Shown here in pieces: positions 23,796 to 32,026 of a stretch of DNA of 64,000 nt (positions are counted from its first letter, which is position 1; every line of letters begins with the position of its first letter). The position numbers and the translations under genes were made by a program. The DNA is taken from positions 498,001 through 562,000 of the forward strand of contig CAJNDS010001635.1 in NCBI GenBank assembly GCA_905221605.1, given 5' to 3'. This stretch comes from Symbiodinium natans (Eukaryota; Sar; Dinophyceae; Suessiales; Symbiodiniaceae). The notes beneath the pieces were generated by a model. That model did no database searches, had not been told where the DNA came from, and saw only the letters and a program-made list of their open reading frames with translations.

Positions 23796-26775
23796 AGAGA
23801 GAGAGAGAGAGAGAGAGCGGGGGAGGGAGTGCTGACGCCTGGACACCCAGAATTCGGGGTGAGTGCGAAACGCGGGAGCTGCGGTCCCCGCAAAGAAAAC
23901 GCCCTAAAACCCTAAACTTAGACCTTAAACATGCGTGCTCGAAGGACAGAAGAGAGAGAGAGTCTCTAAAGCGTGCAGAAGAAGAAGAAGAAGAGATAGG
24001 AGGTCTGATTGTCCAAGCCCCGAGAATTAAACTCTCAGTCAGCGTGCACGGCAGCCCCTGCTGAAAAAAAAGCATCGTTGGGACTTCAAGGCTGCAAAGT
24101 GGAGGTTTAGAGTTTATCTCATGTCCCACGACTTATGCCTTGTTCTGAGTTGTCTCAGTTTTCTTGCTGGCGTCCTAAGCCGAAACGAAGTTTCCACAGA
24201 AAGCCGGGTACTCGAGGGCTCAGAGGGTTTGGGGGGCTATCGCGATCAACTCTAGGCGTCGCTCCGGCATGCTCCGGCTTGCAAAGACTTCTCAATCGTG
24301 TCTGCATCTTCTGAAGGTTCGCCCCAGGCGTCGCAACTGCAGAAGTCACAGCCATCGCAATGCACCACGAGCCCCTGAACGAGGCGTTGAGACTGCAGGG
24401 CTGTGCGCCATCTAGTGCCCTTGTTCCTATTTTTTGAGGGGCTAGGAGTTCTTGCGCCTAAGTACGCGAAGAAGGGCCCTTTGTTCTCCTAAGTTACATC
24501 CTAGACAAAGGAGGAAAACCAGAAACCCTAAACGCCTTGCGTTGGGAGCCTGGCAGCGGTAAATCATTGGGGTTCCAGCTGCTCCAGTAGACTAGCAAGG
24601 TGAGTTCGTAGTCCCAGACAGTCCAAAACCTCGCGAAGCAATGGTAAACGCATGGTTCGGGAAAAGGGTGCCGGTTTAGGTTCAGGGCGGTTGCTCGGGA
24701 CCTGATCTCGGTTGCTCGGAAGTTTAGAGTTTTCCGTTCGGACTGTGCAGTAACTCAGAATGCAGGGCGTAAGATTCCGGCAAGTTGGGTAGCTTTCTGC
24801 CGAATGGTCCCGCAGACCAGATCCTTGAGCGCACAGGCGGTGGTGGGTAACACGGTGACCGTGACGGTGGATGCCGAGATGAGTGACCTGCGAAGAGGTC
24901 CGGCTGCCAAGTTGGAAACCTCTGGGGCTTCGGAGTTGTAGGGGGGGCTTCAACATTTAATTAGCCGCAATTCCCAAGCCATCCCAAGCCGTTCTTGCTG
25001 TCCCAAAGCCGCAGTCCGAGCTTAGGTCCTTAAGTAGTTCATCTTGGGCCTGATGGAAGCATACTTGAGGGGGCTCATGCATAGCATGTCCTCCCGGCAC
25101 GCAGATGCCCTAAAACCCTACTGTGCATGCAGTTGGCAGCTCAGCAGAGGTATGGTCGGCTCTGCTGTCGACGACAGTCCGGCATCAGAGCGCTGCGGCA
25201 CAAACATCTTGGGGTTGCGCGTGCTGAGCAGACAGCCGCAGTTCTTGTGCTGGGGTTGGTCTGGCAACATCGTGTTTCAGAGGGCTTGAGATGCTGTTGG
25301 CGGTTTAGAACTGCGGGTGGTGCAAGAATGCTACAGCTTTCAAGCCTGGGTCATCAGACAGTCTGGAATGAAGTCCGGAACTTCCCGAAGCGAGACATCT
25401 CTCTATCTCTACCTCTACCTCTATCTCTATCCCTATCTCTATTATCTCTCAATCTCTCTCGCTCTCGCTCTCTCTCTCTCTCTCGCTCTCTCTCTCGCTC
25501 TCTTTCTGTCTCTCTCTCTCTCTCTCTTTTCTCTCTCCACAGGTGAAATAGGCTCCCGCCCAGTGAACCGGACAAGTAAATGCGACCGGGAGATGTGGGC
25601 CTGTTCAAGGAGGCCTTGGCCGTGGCGGCTGCTTACAGGTTCAGATGGATGACCTTCAGATGCACCGCCTTTTGCTCTGAGCGGCTGCGTTTCGGTCCTT
25701 GACATCGATCGGGCGCACGCCGCCAGGGGTCCACATGCAGAGCTGTCTCTGTATTGCGTTGCGGACCCACCGGGTCAGAGCCATGCTGCGCCGCTCCACA
25801 CAGCTACAAGCAGGAACCCTAAACCCTAAACCCTAAAGAATGCATGACACCTTAGCATTCCTCATCGAACCCCAAGCCTCGAACGTCACGACTGTCGGAC
25901 AAACCCAACTTTGAGGTGCTGCTCCTTCCTGGCGCAAGTCATCGTTCTCAGTGATCCTCGTGCAGGTGAGTGCTTTCGCTTGGGGGGGGGGGGGGGGGGT
26001 AGGGGCTGAACCGGCGAAACCTATGTATGTTTGTTCAAATTTAGTTCAAAGTGTGTTCATTGTTTTGCTTGCTGGTTCTGGGCATCAGGAGTCCATGGCA
26101 TCCGAATGGTTCCTTTTTGTCGATGTCTTTGTATTCTGATTCAGGTTGTGTTCACTTTTTTGGTTGTGCTCGTCAACAGTCCATGAATTTTGTGCTTGTT
26201 TGTTTGCTTGTAATTGTAGTTTGTTTCTGGTCGTAGTATTGTTTGTTTGTGTGTGTGGTGTTGTGTGTTCATGTTTGTGTGTGCGGGTTGTCTTCGATGT
26301 TTCGTTGCTTTGTTGATGTTTCCATTTTAACTCTGCCTGCAAAATCCCAAACACACACACACAGAGCCCTAATCGGAAGTGCCTTTGCGTATAGCACGAA
26401 TCCAAAATATCAGTGCGCAACGCACACATGTAAGGCGGAATATCTCCAATAACGCAACTCGGTCTCCGAAAACAAATCCAGTTGCTTGTCCTCTGGCTGG
26501 CTCCTGAATGCTGCGAGTGTTTCATCAGATGTACCACCCCACATCGAGGGGAATGACGGACAGCTGTTGGGACGCTCAAGTGCAAGCTACACCCGATTAC
26601 TTTGGCAGCCAAAGTAAACCCTAAACCCTAAACCCAATTAACATATGACTTTAGATAAACGCTTGGGGCAGTCCCTCGCTCGTGCCTCAGCGTCGCACCT
26701 CGTGTATGTGTCGGTCTTTCGGGGGTAACTATAGAGGCAGGTTGCTCTTGGGAAAGTACCACATAGTATATACAT

Positions 26776-26820
<45 letters not shown>

Positions 26821-29800
26821 GACTGGTAAATAGGTATGGGTTTCAAACAAGGGCCGCAGTACCCCGGGGAAACGAGAAGCAGTCTCACGATGACAGTGAA
26901 CTTGGGCGCGCCTAGGCGCGAGGGGTCTCTCGGGCCCCCCCATGCCCTGCAGAAGAAGAAGAAGAAGAAGAAGAAGAAGAAGACGAAGAAGAAGAAGAGA
27001 GAGTGAGTGAGAGAGACCCGGAAAGAGGATTATACAGTTCATTCCCCAAACTCCCTTCTCAAGGCTGGCAAGCTTCGGGCTTCAAGGTTTAGATTGCGAA
27101 TGTCGCTGAGCACAAGCATTGACTTTTGCCAGGACTAGGGAGCCCTTAAACCCGGGACCCCAACCCTTGGTCGCAGGGTCTTGCCGCAGTTTGGCAGAGC
27201 CAGTTAGCCATCTTCTACTATTTGCTTAAGAACCTCAAAAAAAAGAGTAAAAAACAATCATCCCTTTATTACCCTTATAAGGAAGAAAATGTTTTATTTT
27301 GGGGGGTTCTTAAGCAAATAGCAGTCTTGTTGCAGGTGAAATCCGCAAAGACTCGGAACTCACCGTCGTGTGCCGCATGGCCGCATGGGCAAGTTCAGGG
27401 CAGCTTTACAACCGCAAGTCAATTGCCCTGAAAAATCCAAAAATCTTGGGCTCTTGTACCAGCCCCGGGCCCTTCTCACCATCATATGCAGGTTCATAGG
27501 TTCCATACTTGGAACTAGGGCAATGCGTGGTGCTTTGTGCTGAGTCCTCACAGCTACCGGACATGTGGCAAAGACGTCTCTCCTGTTTTATCTCATGTCA
27601 GGTGTTGACGCCTGCATAACAAACCTTGCAAAGCATGCAGATGACGGTCTCCAAAGCTATGGTGCCCAGGCATGCCGTCCGACGAAGAACTTCCTGCCTA
27701 CCTAGCCTGAACCCAAAGCCCCGAACCCTGAACCTTAAACACTCGCCTGCCCTCTGCACACGGCGTCGTTGATATAAGCGGCTATATATATATATATATG
27801 TGTATATCTACAGTGTGATAAGTTGCTGTTTTGAGGTAGGCCCGTGGGACTGAAGTTTAGGATGGTTTGGGGGTTTAGGGATATTATATATATATATATA
27901 CATAGGATTCAGAGGATCCTATTTAGGGGGTTTGGGTTTAGGGAAAGAGGATGCCATTTAGCGTTTAGGGTTTAGGGGTTTTATATATCTTTAAGTCTTC
28001 GCTTATTGGGACTAAGAGGATCCTATTTAGGGTTTAGGTTTTAGGATCTTCTATATATAGTTTCCTGAGTGGGATTCAGAGGATCCTATTTAGGGCTTAC
28101 AGTAGGGTTCAGGGACATGTTATAGCTTCCCTTATTGGGATTCATAGGATCCTATGTAAGGTTTAGGCTATAGGGAGGCTTATTTGGGTTAAGAGGATCT
28201 TATTCAGGGTTTATGATTTAGGGATATTCTAGATCTTCCCTTATTGGGATTACGCGGATCCGATTTAAGAGCATTTTCAGAGGTGCCACGAACTGGACTG
28301 GCACATCCTGTAAATGAGAGCTCAAAGCTTTAGGGTTTGGGGTTGGTTTAGGGTTTAAAGCAAACACTCACTCGGACGGTCTCGAAGTGGATGCATCCAC
28401 TTGGAGACTAAACTACAGAAGTTTAGGGTCCCTAAGCCCTGTAATTGAGCGCTTAGACATGTGGGCTCTGCTTGAACCCAACTGAACCACCCTAAGCCCC
28501 AAGCCCTAAGCCCTAACCCTAAACAACCCATGAATTCGGACCTGCTCCCAGGCCACACGGCTCAGGTGCTTTGCGCCTTTCAGGAGTTGGTCTCACGCAC
28601 AGACCGTCGAACAGGCGGACTTGGGGCCAGAAATCGCTTCACTTTAGGGTTTAGGGTTTAGGGTTTAGGGGGGTTGGGATCATGCGTCAGAGTGCACTTG
28701 CCCCATCTCCAATGTCAGGAATAGGCAAGCTGCAACGCATTATGCCCGAACAAGCATCCGAAGCGAAACCCTTGAACGATTTGTTTTTTGGTGGGCTGAA
28801 GCTCTTTTGGGGGAGTGCAATGGTTTAGGGGAGAAACAGGTGTGGAAAGTGCCTGAAAGTTGGTAGGAGCTAAGAGACCTCGAAGCCACAGAAGCCCAGA
28901 AGCCCACAACACAGCGGTGGCTGGGGTCCTTTGCCGCGGTTCCCTTTGCAATCCCATGGACCTCCAAGTAGAAGCCGACAGCCGATCCTTCCTTCAGCCC
29001 TTGTACCACAAGGATGGGCCATTAGGCCCTATAATGCCCATAGTCAACCCTATAAAGGGCCGTTTTAAGGGGTTATCGGGTATACTAGCCCATCCTGGCA
29101 GGCAAAGTGTTGCAGACGCGGCCGCTGGCATTGCGTGGTGGGGATGCAGCCATTGTGAGGCTCGGAGGTTGAGTGCTGCAATTTTTGAACCCGAGTCAAG
29201 GTGACATGAGGAGGTATCAAGGCAATGGGTCACATGTTTGCATTTGAACCTAAGAACTTCGGGTTAAGGTCACGCACTCCGTGCCTCACATAAGGTGACA
29301 AGCTCTTGACCAATTGGCCGGAGCCGGTAGATTGCATGTCACAGCAGCAGGCCAGCGATTGCAAGTTCTGCCACTTCGACTCCGCAATGAGATGTCCATA
29401 TTTGTGCTTAAACATAGATCCTGGTGCTGTCGATTTGGCGGTATACGAAAGTAGGGGACCCAGACAATACACCCACACTTAGCGAGATTCCCTCATCGTA
29501 GGGACCCAAAAGAAGGTACCCTAAATTCGGAAACCCTCCATTTCAACGGTTGGCAAGTCAAGTCAAGCATTTGCTTTGAAGGCTAAAGCCTCTCTCACCC
29601 CTGTGCGTCGAGCCGTTTGAGGACGGAGTTGGTCACAGTCGCTCACCCGGGTTTAGGGTTTAGGGTTTAGGGTAGGAGGTTCTTGGGTATGTGTTTGGCT
29701 TTGGTCTTAGCAACACGCCGCTGTTTGGGTTCATGAAGCTTGTACATTCTCTCATTGCGAACAACGATCGGAATATTCTAAGCAAGGTCGGCGATGACTG

Positions 29801-31706
29801 AAAACGAGACACACATCTCAGCATGAAGACGCGATGTGTTGCTTTGCCTAGACGAACGAAAGAACCCGACCGTTCTGACATTTGGGAATTGATGTCTGCT
29901 TAGAAGACATGTATCTCACTCTCATGCGCGAGGCATGTGTGTCTTACAGTAAACAAGCTTTGCAATGCCAGAACCTTGGTCGAAAGCTACTACGCAAACA
30001 ACCCTTACACTGAGCCAAGACTACAAAGCCAATTTGCCTGGACGGAAGTTCGAGAGTCCTCATCGTGCAAGCACAAGTCCAAAGCGTGTCTCGATACACT
30101 GGGCGAACCTTCTCTTCTCCGTAATATGAAGGTGTCCGAAAGAGGGGTGCCCCTTCTGGGGCGTTCCTACAATAAGTTAGCGGATACCATTTCCATTTTC
30201 TAACCATGCACCACCCCCTAGCACCCAAATCACAACGACCTGTACCTCAACCCTAAACTCACCAAAATACCCATACTAAGACCCACAATATAGAACCATT
30301 GGAAGACCCATACACCACCACATAGAAAAGCCCAACCTCAACTCCATACACCCACACACCCATAGAAAACCCGATAGTGTCAACCCGAAATCCCTAACCC
30401 TAGAAAATGGAAATGGTCTTCTTAAATTATTTATCTATAACAGGAATAAGGTTTAGGGAGAAGGTTGTCGCGAAGAACGCGAGGCATTTCCGTTATCTCA
30501 CTGCACACCCCCTAGGCCATATAACAGACCCAAACCCAGACCCTGAACATTTAGATGTGAAACCAAAGAATGGAGTCAAGTGGTTGAATAAAAGTATTCA
30601 GGACATTGAAGAAGAATACAGCGAACTAGTCAATCCTAAATAACAAACCAATAATAACACTATTTTGTTGAAATAATAGTATTCTTGTTTCTTATTCCTA
30701 CCTTATTCCCAAACCTTATTCCCTATTATTGTAAAATTATTAGAGTACATGTTTTTTTTATGCGTCCCCGATCCTCCATTCCTCGTTTCCCATCACACCG
30801 TCACTGTTGAATGCTTTAGAGACTTTTCCCCTTGGTTCTTAATAGGGAATGAGGGAATTGGGGATATATATATATATACATATATATATATATGTATGTA
30901 TACCCTTTAAGCGGCTATACACGGCCCTCATATCCCCATTCCCCCTGGCTTTTCGGGCATGCACATTTCGGACATGCGCCTTTGGTTGCCGCATCATGGA
31001 CGTGAGGACTTTAGCACCTAGGCCGTCGGGTGTAGAAGTGTGATACATTTCCGAAAACACATAAGTAGATAAACCTGTTTCTATATATGCAGATTCATAT
31101 ATATATATATATATTTTTTTATTTATTTAAATATATGTATAGAGTTGAAATTGTGGGGGGGGGGGGGGGGGGGATTTGCAGAATCTGTCAGGAGTATCCG
31201 ACTCTGGGGCGCTTCTCTGTGCACGACCAGAAGGCGACCTTGGCAAAGCCGAGTTCTTCTCCTATGCTTCGCATCGATGGCCCTCTGCAGCTAGCACCCC
31301 TAAACCCCTAAACCCTAAACCCTAAACCCCAAACCCCAAACCCTAAACCCTAAACCTGGATCGGGATGCTGTTAAATCAGGGCCACGAGCTCCTGCTGTG
31401 AACCGATACCTGTGTGAAGCTGCTGGTGCAAGTGAAGAGGTGACTGTGGCTGTGGGCGTCGTCCAGAAGGCATTCCGATTGGCTCGCGCGCTTTTCGTTG
31501 GACCGAATGTCGACGCAACGAGCCCTGCTGGGCTGTCGCTTGCGAGCTTATTCCGTACCTCCAGAGACATGAATAGTCATGCAACCCCTGTCGCTTTGCT
31601 GCTGTTTGACAAGGGCCGATGCCAGCTTACCAGCAAAAGCATCCTGAAGCCTTTCGGAGTACAATCAACCTGGGGCTTGACAACAACCCCAAACATGAGG
31701 GTTTAG
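14437..31706 (+). CDS. EF-1-alpha-like translational GTPase, about 26 short exons (possibly a pseudogene)
   Basis: EF-1-alpha binds GTP and brings aminoacyl-tRNA to the ribosome. No single ORF shows this gene; it appears when short + strand islands are joined at AG acceptors. The joined product is about 395 residues before the last tail, against about 450 for EF-1-alpha. Landmarks in the expected order are GPCSSGKST (G1), WILDKL, DAPGHKDF (G3), ADIAVLVVSASKGE, LREHTLLAYTLG, NKMD (G4), PTSGWCGDN (G5), RSENMPWF, GGKGTVVG, AMHHEPLNE, HTAQVLCAFQEL, GDAAIVRL, EYPTLGRFSVHD and VTVAVGVVQ. Domain 3 matches EF-1-alpha rather than the EFL paralogue that dinoflagellates are reported to use, or eRF3/HBS1. 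As placed, the 25 introns use 18 GC, 6 GT and 1 GA donors, all with AG acceptors. The first exon with the start codon was not found. Exon 13 has an apparent -1 frameshift. Family assignment is strong; exact junctions and functionality are inferred. Confidence 0.82.
15324..15406. mobile_element. MITE family C copy in intron 2
   Basis: 83 bp with terminal inverted repeats TGCCCAGTAGTACC and GGTTACTGGGCA. The centre reads TTGGGGGGCTTAGGTTCCC and TTATAAACCCC. Confidence 0.74.
15806..15896. mobile_element. MITE family H copy supplying the exon 3 acceptor
   Basis: 91 bp. Left end CTACTATTGCC, right end GTTCTTAAGCAATTAGTAG. The last two bases (AG, 15895-15896) are the 3' splice site proposed for EF-1-alpha-like exon 3, which begins at 15897. 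The left end is less well preserved and follows a poly-C/poly-A run. Confidence 0.74.
15988..16072 (+). repeat. Telomere-like TTTAGGG array in EF-1-alpha-like intron 3
   Basis: TTTAGGG alternating with TTTAGGGG (8-mer) units, starting 35 bp after the exon 3 donor. Confidence 0.9.
17072..18206 (+). CDS. EF-1-alpha-like exons 5-7: switch I and DAPGH (G3)
   Basis: Proposed exons are 17072-17112, 17603-17641 (acceptor possible at 17600) and 18158-18206. Exon 5 reads ERKRGHSMSVALW, matching ERERGITIDIALW; the switch I Gly-Ile-Thr is replaced by Gly-His-Ser. Exons 6 and 7 join inside the G3 codons: GAT GC, then G CCG GGG CAT gives Asp-Ala-Pro-Gly-His. The frame continues as KDFSKDMVMAMSQ, equivalent to RDFIKNMITGTSQ. 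All three donors are GC and all acceptors are AG followed by G. The G3 motif is only intact across a spliced junction, which argues strongly for real splicing of an ancestral gene. Confidence 0.8.
17378..17488. mobile_element. MITE family A copy in intron 5
   Basis: 111 bp. Starts TTGGGCTGTTCCCCCTTATA and ends GGTGAACATCCCAA. A poly-G run sits near the centre between GGGATTACA and TGTAATCC, which are internal inverted repeats. AACC flanks both ends. Confidence 0.82.
18000..18120 (-). repeat. Telomere-like CCCTAAA array in EF-1-alpha-like intron 6
   Basis: About 17 CCCTAAA-type units with several variants. It ends 37 bp before the exon 7 acceptor. Confidence 0.9.
18258..18375 (+). repeat. Telomere-like TTTAGGG and TTCAGGG array in intron 7
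   Basis: Blocks of TTTAGGG followed by a run of seven TTCAGGG-type variants and then TTTAGGG again. The clustered variant suggests local tandem copying rather than fresh telomerase synthesis. Confidence 0.88.
18395..18487. mobile_element. MITE family A copy in intron 7
   Basis: About 93 bp. TTGGGATGTTCCCCCTT at the left, AGGGGGAACATTTC at the right, internal AGTCCTGAACAGGGATT and TGTAATCCCCGGTT. Confidence 0.8.
19099..19200 (-). repeat. Telomere-like CCCTAAA array before exon 8
   Basis: CCCTAAA with AGCCTAA variants, ending 16 bp before the exon 8 acceptor. With the intron 6 array it shows such arrays close to 3' splice sites. Confidence 0.88.
19217..20823 (+). CDS. EF-1-alpha-like exons 8-10: G-domain core and NKMD (G4)
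   Basis: Proposed exons are 19217-19273, 20061-20110 and 20748-20823. Exon 8 reads ADIAVLVVSASKGELEQGE. Exon 9 reads GQLREHTLLAYTLGLR, a near match to GQTREHALLAYTLGVK. Exon 10 reads LVVCVNKMDSDSAKFSEDRF and contains the guanine-specificity motif NKMD. Donors are GC, GT and GT. Each acceptor is AG followed by G. Intron 7, before exon 8, carries several telomere-like arrays and a family A element. Intron 8 carries a family B element. Confidence 0.85.
19339..19433. mobile_element. MITE family B copy in intron 8
   Basis: Contains GGGGTCCTTATCATAAG, TAGGGGTCTCTATTTGGGG and TCCCTGATTTTCGTAACCCCC. The left terminus is degraded. Serves as the uninterrupted comparison for 61637-61746. Confidence 0.7.
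20871..21053. mobile_element. Two truncated family A copies in tandem, intron 10
   Basis: 20871-20985 has GGATTATACTA, a long G-rich tract, GTAGAATCCC and the right end AGTATAAGGGGGAATGTCCC. 20990-21053 has GGATTAAG, GTACTATATTAATCCCC and ATAAAGGGTGAACGTCCC. Both lack the left terminus. Confidence 0.7.
21128..21215 (-). repeat. Nonamer array CCCTATAAA in EF-1-alpha-like intron 10
   Basis: About nine units of CCCTATAAA with single-base variants, a 9-bp relative of CCCTAAA carrying an extra TA. Confidence 0.85.
21291..21537. mobile_element. Two family C copies in opposite orientation, intron 10
   Basis: 21291-21375 and 21446-21537 are inverted copies sharing GGTTCCCTTATCAACCCC, TTTAAACCAAAAG and GCGCCCTTTT. 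Together with about 70 bp between them they form a foldback of about 245 bp. A fragment of the same family lies at 60250-60280. Confidence 0.74.
21585..22265 (+). CDS. EF-1-alpha-like exons 11-13: G5, end of G domain, frameshift
   Basis: Proposed exons are 21585-21619, 21921-21972 and 22207-22265. Exon 11 reads VRDRLKTAGLKT. Exon 12 reads DVHFVPTSGWCG, with the G5-type SGW. Exon 13 begins DNVISRSE and continues in another frame as NMPWFGGNTLIE; together this matches the GDNM...NMPW...TLLEAL block of EF-1-alpha. The frame change falls in a run of three A at 22229-22231, where four would keep the frame. This is either a sequencing or assembly slip in a homopolymer or a disabling mutation. The end of exon 11 and start of exon 12 are the least certain junction here and leave about four extra residues. 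Confidence 0.72.
22590..24383 (+). CDS. EF-1-alpha-like exons 14-17: domain 2 beta-barrel
   Basis: Proposed exons are 22590-22648, 22836-22880, 23352-23375 and 24317-24383. Exon 14 reads ALDEAVASHFRPERPLRFP, equivalent to ALDAIEPPKRPTDKPLRLP. Exon 15 reads RKVMKVGGKGTVVG, equivalent to QDVYKIGGIGTVPVG. Exon 16 is a 24-nt microexon giving LRMLPGDG, placed from frame and position only. Exon 17 reads FAPGVATAEVTA then IAMHHEPLNE, equivalent to the APVNVTTEVKSVEMHHEAL strand. All donors are GC. With the exon 14 donor at 22648|22649 the joined length matches the EF-1-alpha family exactly. Exon 16 is low confidence; the others are firm. Confidence 0.72.
23139..23250. repeat. Poly-C tracts in intron 15
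   Basis: Two long C runs (about 18 and 22) about 60 bp apart, followed by GA-rich sequence, then poly-G (23410-23420, 23583-23608) and GA repeats up to 23820. Likely G-quadruplex-prone on the - strand. Confidence 0.85.
23699..23822 (+). repeat. GA-rich microsatellite, intron 16
   Basis: AAGA tetramers then a long GAGAGA run with GAAAGA variants. Confidence 0.92.
24837..25965 (+). CDS. EF-1-alpha-like exons 18-20: domain 2/3 boundary
   Basis: Proposed exons are 24837-24897, 25150-25189 and 25916-25965. Exon 18 reads VVGNTVTVTVDAEMSDLRR, equivalent to [20 protein letters not shown]. Exon 19 reads GMVGSAVDDSPASE, equivalent to GNVAGDSKNDPPKE. Exon 20 reads SFLAQVIVLSDPRA, equivalent to SFTAQVIVLNHPGQ. 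Donors are GT, GC and GT; the last is GTGAGT. The joined lengths agree with the family with at most one residue gained. Intron 20, which follows, is the longest at about 2.3 kb. Confidence 0.82.
25398..25540 (+). repeat. CT-rich microsatellite, intron 19
   Basis: CTCTAT repeats followed by CTCTCT/CGCTCT. A pyrimidine-rich run. Confidence 0.92.
26953..27015 (+). repeat. AAG trinucleotide repeat, intron 20
   Basis: About 14 AAG units, then GAGAGTGA. GA dinucleotides also at 26777-26820. Confidence 0.92.
27215..27324. mobile_element. MITE family H copy with 4-bp target duplication TCTT, intron 20
   Basis: 110 bp with 20-bp terminal inverted repeats differing at one position: CTACTATTTGCTTAAGAACC and its partner ending GGTTCTTAAGCAAATAGCAG. 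TCTT flanks both sides (27211-27214 and 27325-27328). It lies deep in intron 20, away from an exon. Confidence 0.88.
27845..28275 (+). repeat. Minisatellite with GGATCCTATTTAGGG core, six units
   Basis: Core word near 27914, 28018, 28079, 28147, 28195 and 28255, each followed by telomere-like TTTAGGG and a CTTCCCTTATTGGGATT arm. Unit length is irregular (48-104 bp). It lies at the 3' end of intron 20, just before the tentative exon 21. Confidence 0.78.
28283..29621 (+). CDS. EF-1-alpha-like exons 21-24: domain 3
   Basis: Proposed exons are 28283-28300 (an 18-nt microexon, tentative), 28552-28625, 29116-29159 and 29582-29621. Exon 22 reads HTAQVLCAFQEL then SRTDRRTG, equivalent to [21 protein letters not shown]. 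Exon 23 reads PLALRGGDAAIV, equivalent to PKFLKSGDAAIV. Exon 24 reads LKPLSPLCVEPFE, equivalent to MVPSKPMCVESFS. Exon 24 ends with GAG followed by gacgga, a GA donor, which is the junction that keeps family length with exon 25. Donors of exons 21-23 are GC. A 60-100 bp minisatellite runs up to the acceptor of exon 21. Confidence 0.74.
29937..30203 (+). other. Open stretch of 88 codons in intron 24, unknown
   Basis: Open frame ending at the left arm of the foldback, with a mixed amino-acid composition and no repeats. Nothing was recognised and the start is not ATG. Listed because it precedes the 78-codon ORF on the same strand and could belong with it. Confidence 0.15.
30183..30420. repeat. 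Foldback element with an A+C-rich core, intron 24
   Basis: Inverted termini CCATTTCCATTTTCTA and TAGAAAATGGAAATGG enclose about 190 bp that is almost free of G on the + strand. Flanks show no clear target duplication. It may be a MITE of another family. Confidence 0.66.
30407..30643 (+). CDS. Small ORF of 78 codons in intron 24, unknown
   Basis: Begins ATGGAAATGGTC inside the right arm of the foldback. The product has an acidic, charged C-terminal half (for example KSIQDIEEEYSEL) and no low complexity; codons are AT-rich, unlike the EF-1-alpha-like exons. A related word, GGAATAAGGTTTAGGGAG, near 30440 is repeated inverted near 30700-30725, so the ORF may lie in a second small element. No family recognised; it may be spurious. 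Confidence 0.25.
   Translation: MEMVFLNYLSITGIRFREKVVAKNARHFRYLTAHPLGHITDPNPDPEHLDVKPKNGVKWLNKSIQDIEEEYSELVNPK
31192..31706 (+). CDS. EF-1-alpha-like exons 25-26: C-terminal strands and possible tail
   Basis: Exon 25 is 31192-31233 and reads EYPTLGRFSVHDQK, equivalent to EYPPLGRFAVRDMR. Exon 26 starts at 31440 and reads VTVAVGVVQK, equivalent to QTVAVGVIKSV. The frame then stays open to a TAG at 31704-31706 inside a telomere-like TTTAG. This gives a tail of about 79 residues that EF-1-alpha lacks. Alternatively the exon stops at the GC donor after CAGAAG (31469) and a further exon finishes the gene. The C-terminal strand match settles EF-1-alpha over EFL, which ends differently. Confidence 0.72.
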
Positions 31707-31710
31707 AGTA

Positions 31711-31790
31711 TAAGGGGGTACCTTATTGTATAAGGGGCTCCTACTATTTGGGGGTCTATTTTAGGGGTCCCCTCTTTTCGTGAACTCCCC
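31711..31790. mobile_element. MITE family B copy after the EF-1-alpha-like gene
   Basis: TAAGGGGGTACCTTATTG, CTCCTACTATTTGGGGG, TTAGGGGTCCCC and TCTTTTCGTGAACTCCCC. It begins 5 bp after the possible stop codon. Confidence 0.7.
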
Positions 31791-31875
31791 AGATGGGGGG
31801 TGTGGGGTTTGTAGGGTTTAGGGCCACTGGAGGCCGGGGGAATATAAGTCCCTAAAGCCTAAACCCTAAACCCTT

Positions 31876-31966
31876 GGCAGAGTGACGAGGTGGAGCAATC
31901 AGAATCCTCCGTGCCGGCAGCCATGCCCCGACGACCGCCGCTGAAAGGCCCTTCCAACGAGGGGGT
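31876..31966 (+). CDS. Exon-like island, disordered
   Basis: Reads SDEVEQSESSVPAAMPRRPP, between telomere-like arrays. It may belong to the gene after the EF-1-alpha-like one or to its 3' end. Confidence 0.3.
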
Positions 31967-32026
31967 TTAGGGTTTAGGGTTTAGGGTGAGGATGGTTTAG
32001 GGTTTAGGATGGTTTAGGCTTTTTTA

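Noticed and set aside
26085-26612. 175-codon minus-strand ORF
   Set aside because: Covers a GT-rich low-complexity part of EF-1-alpha-like intron 20; Thr/Gln/Asn-rich composition follows from the repeat.
29225-29335. tRNA-like or SINE head on the minus strand (A-box-like and GGTTCAAATGC)
   Set aside because: Acceptor and T stems do not pair, and no second copy was found in the window.
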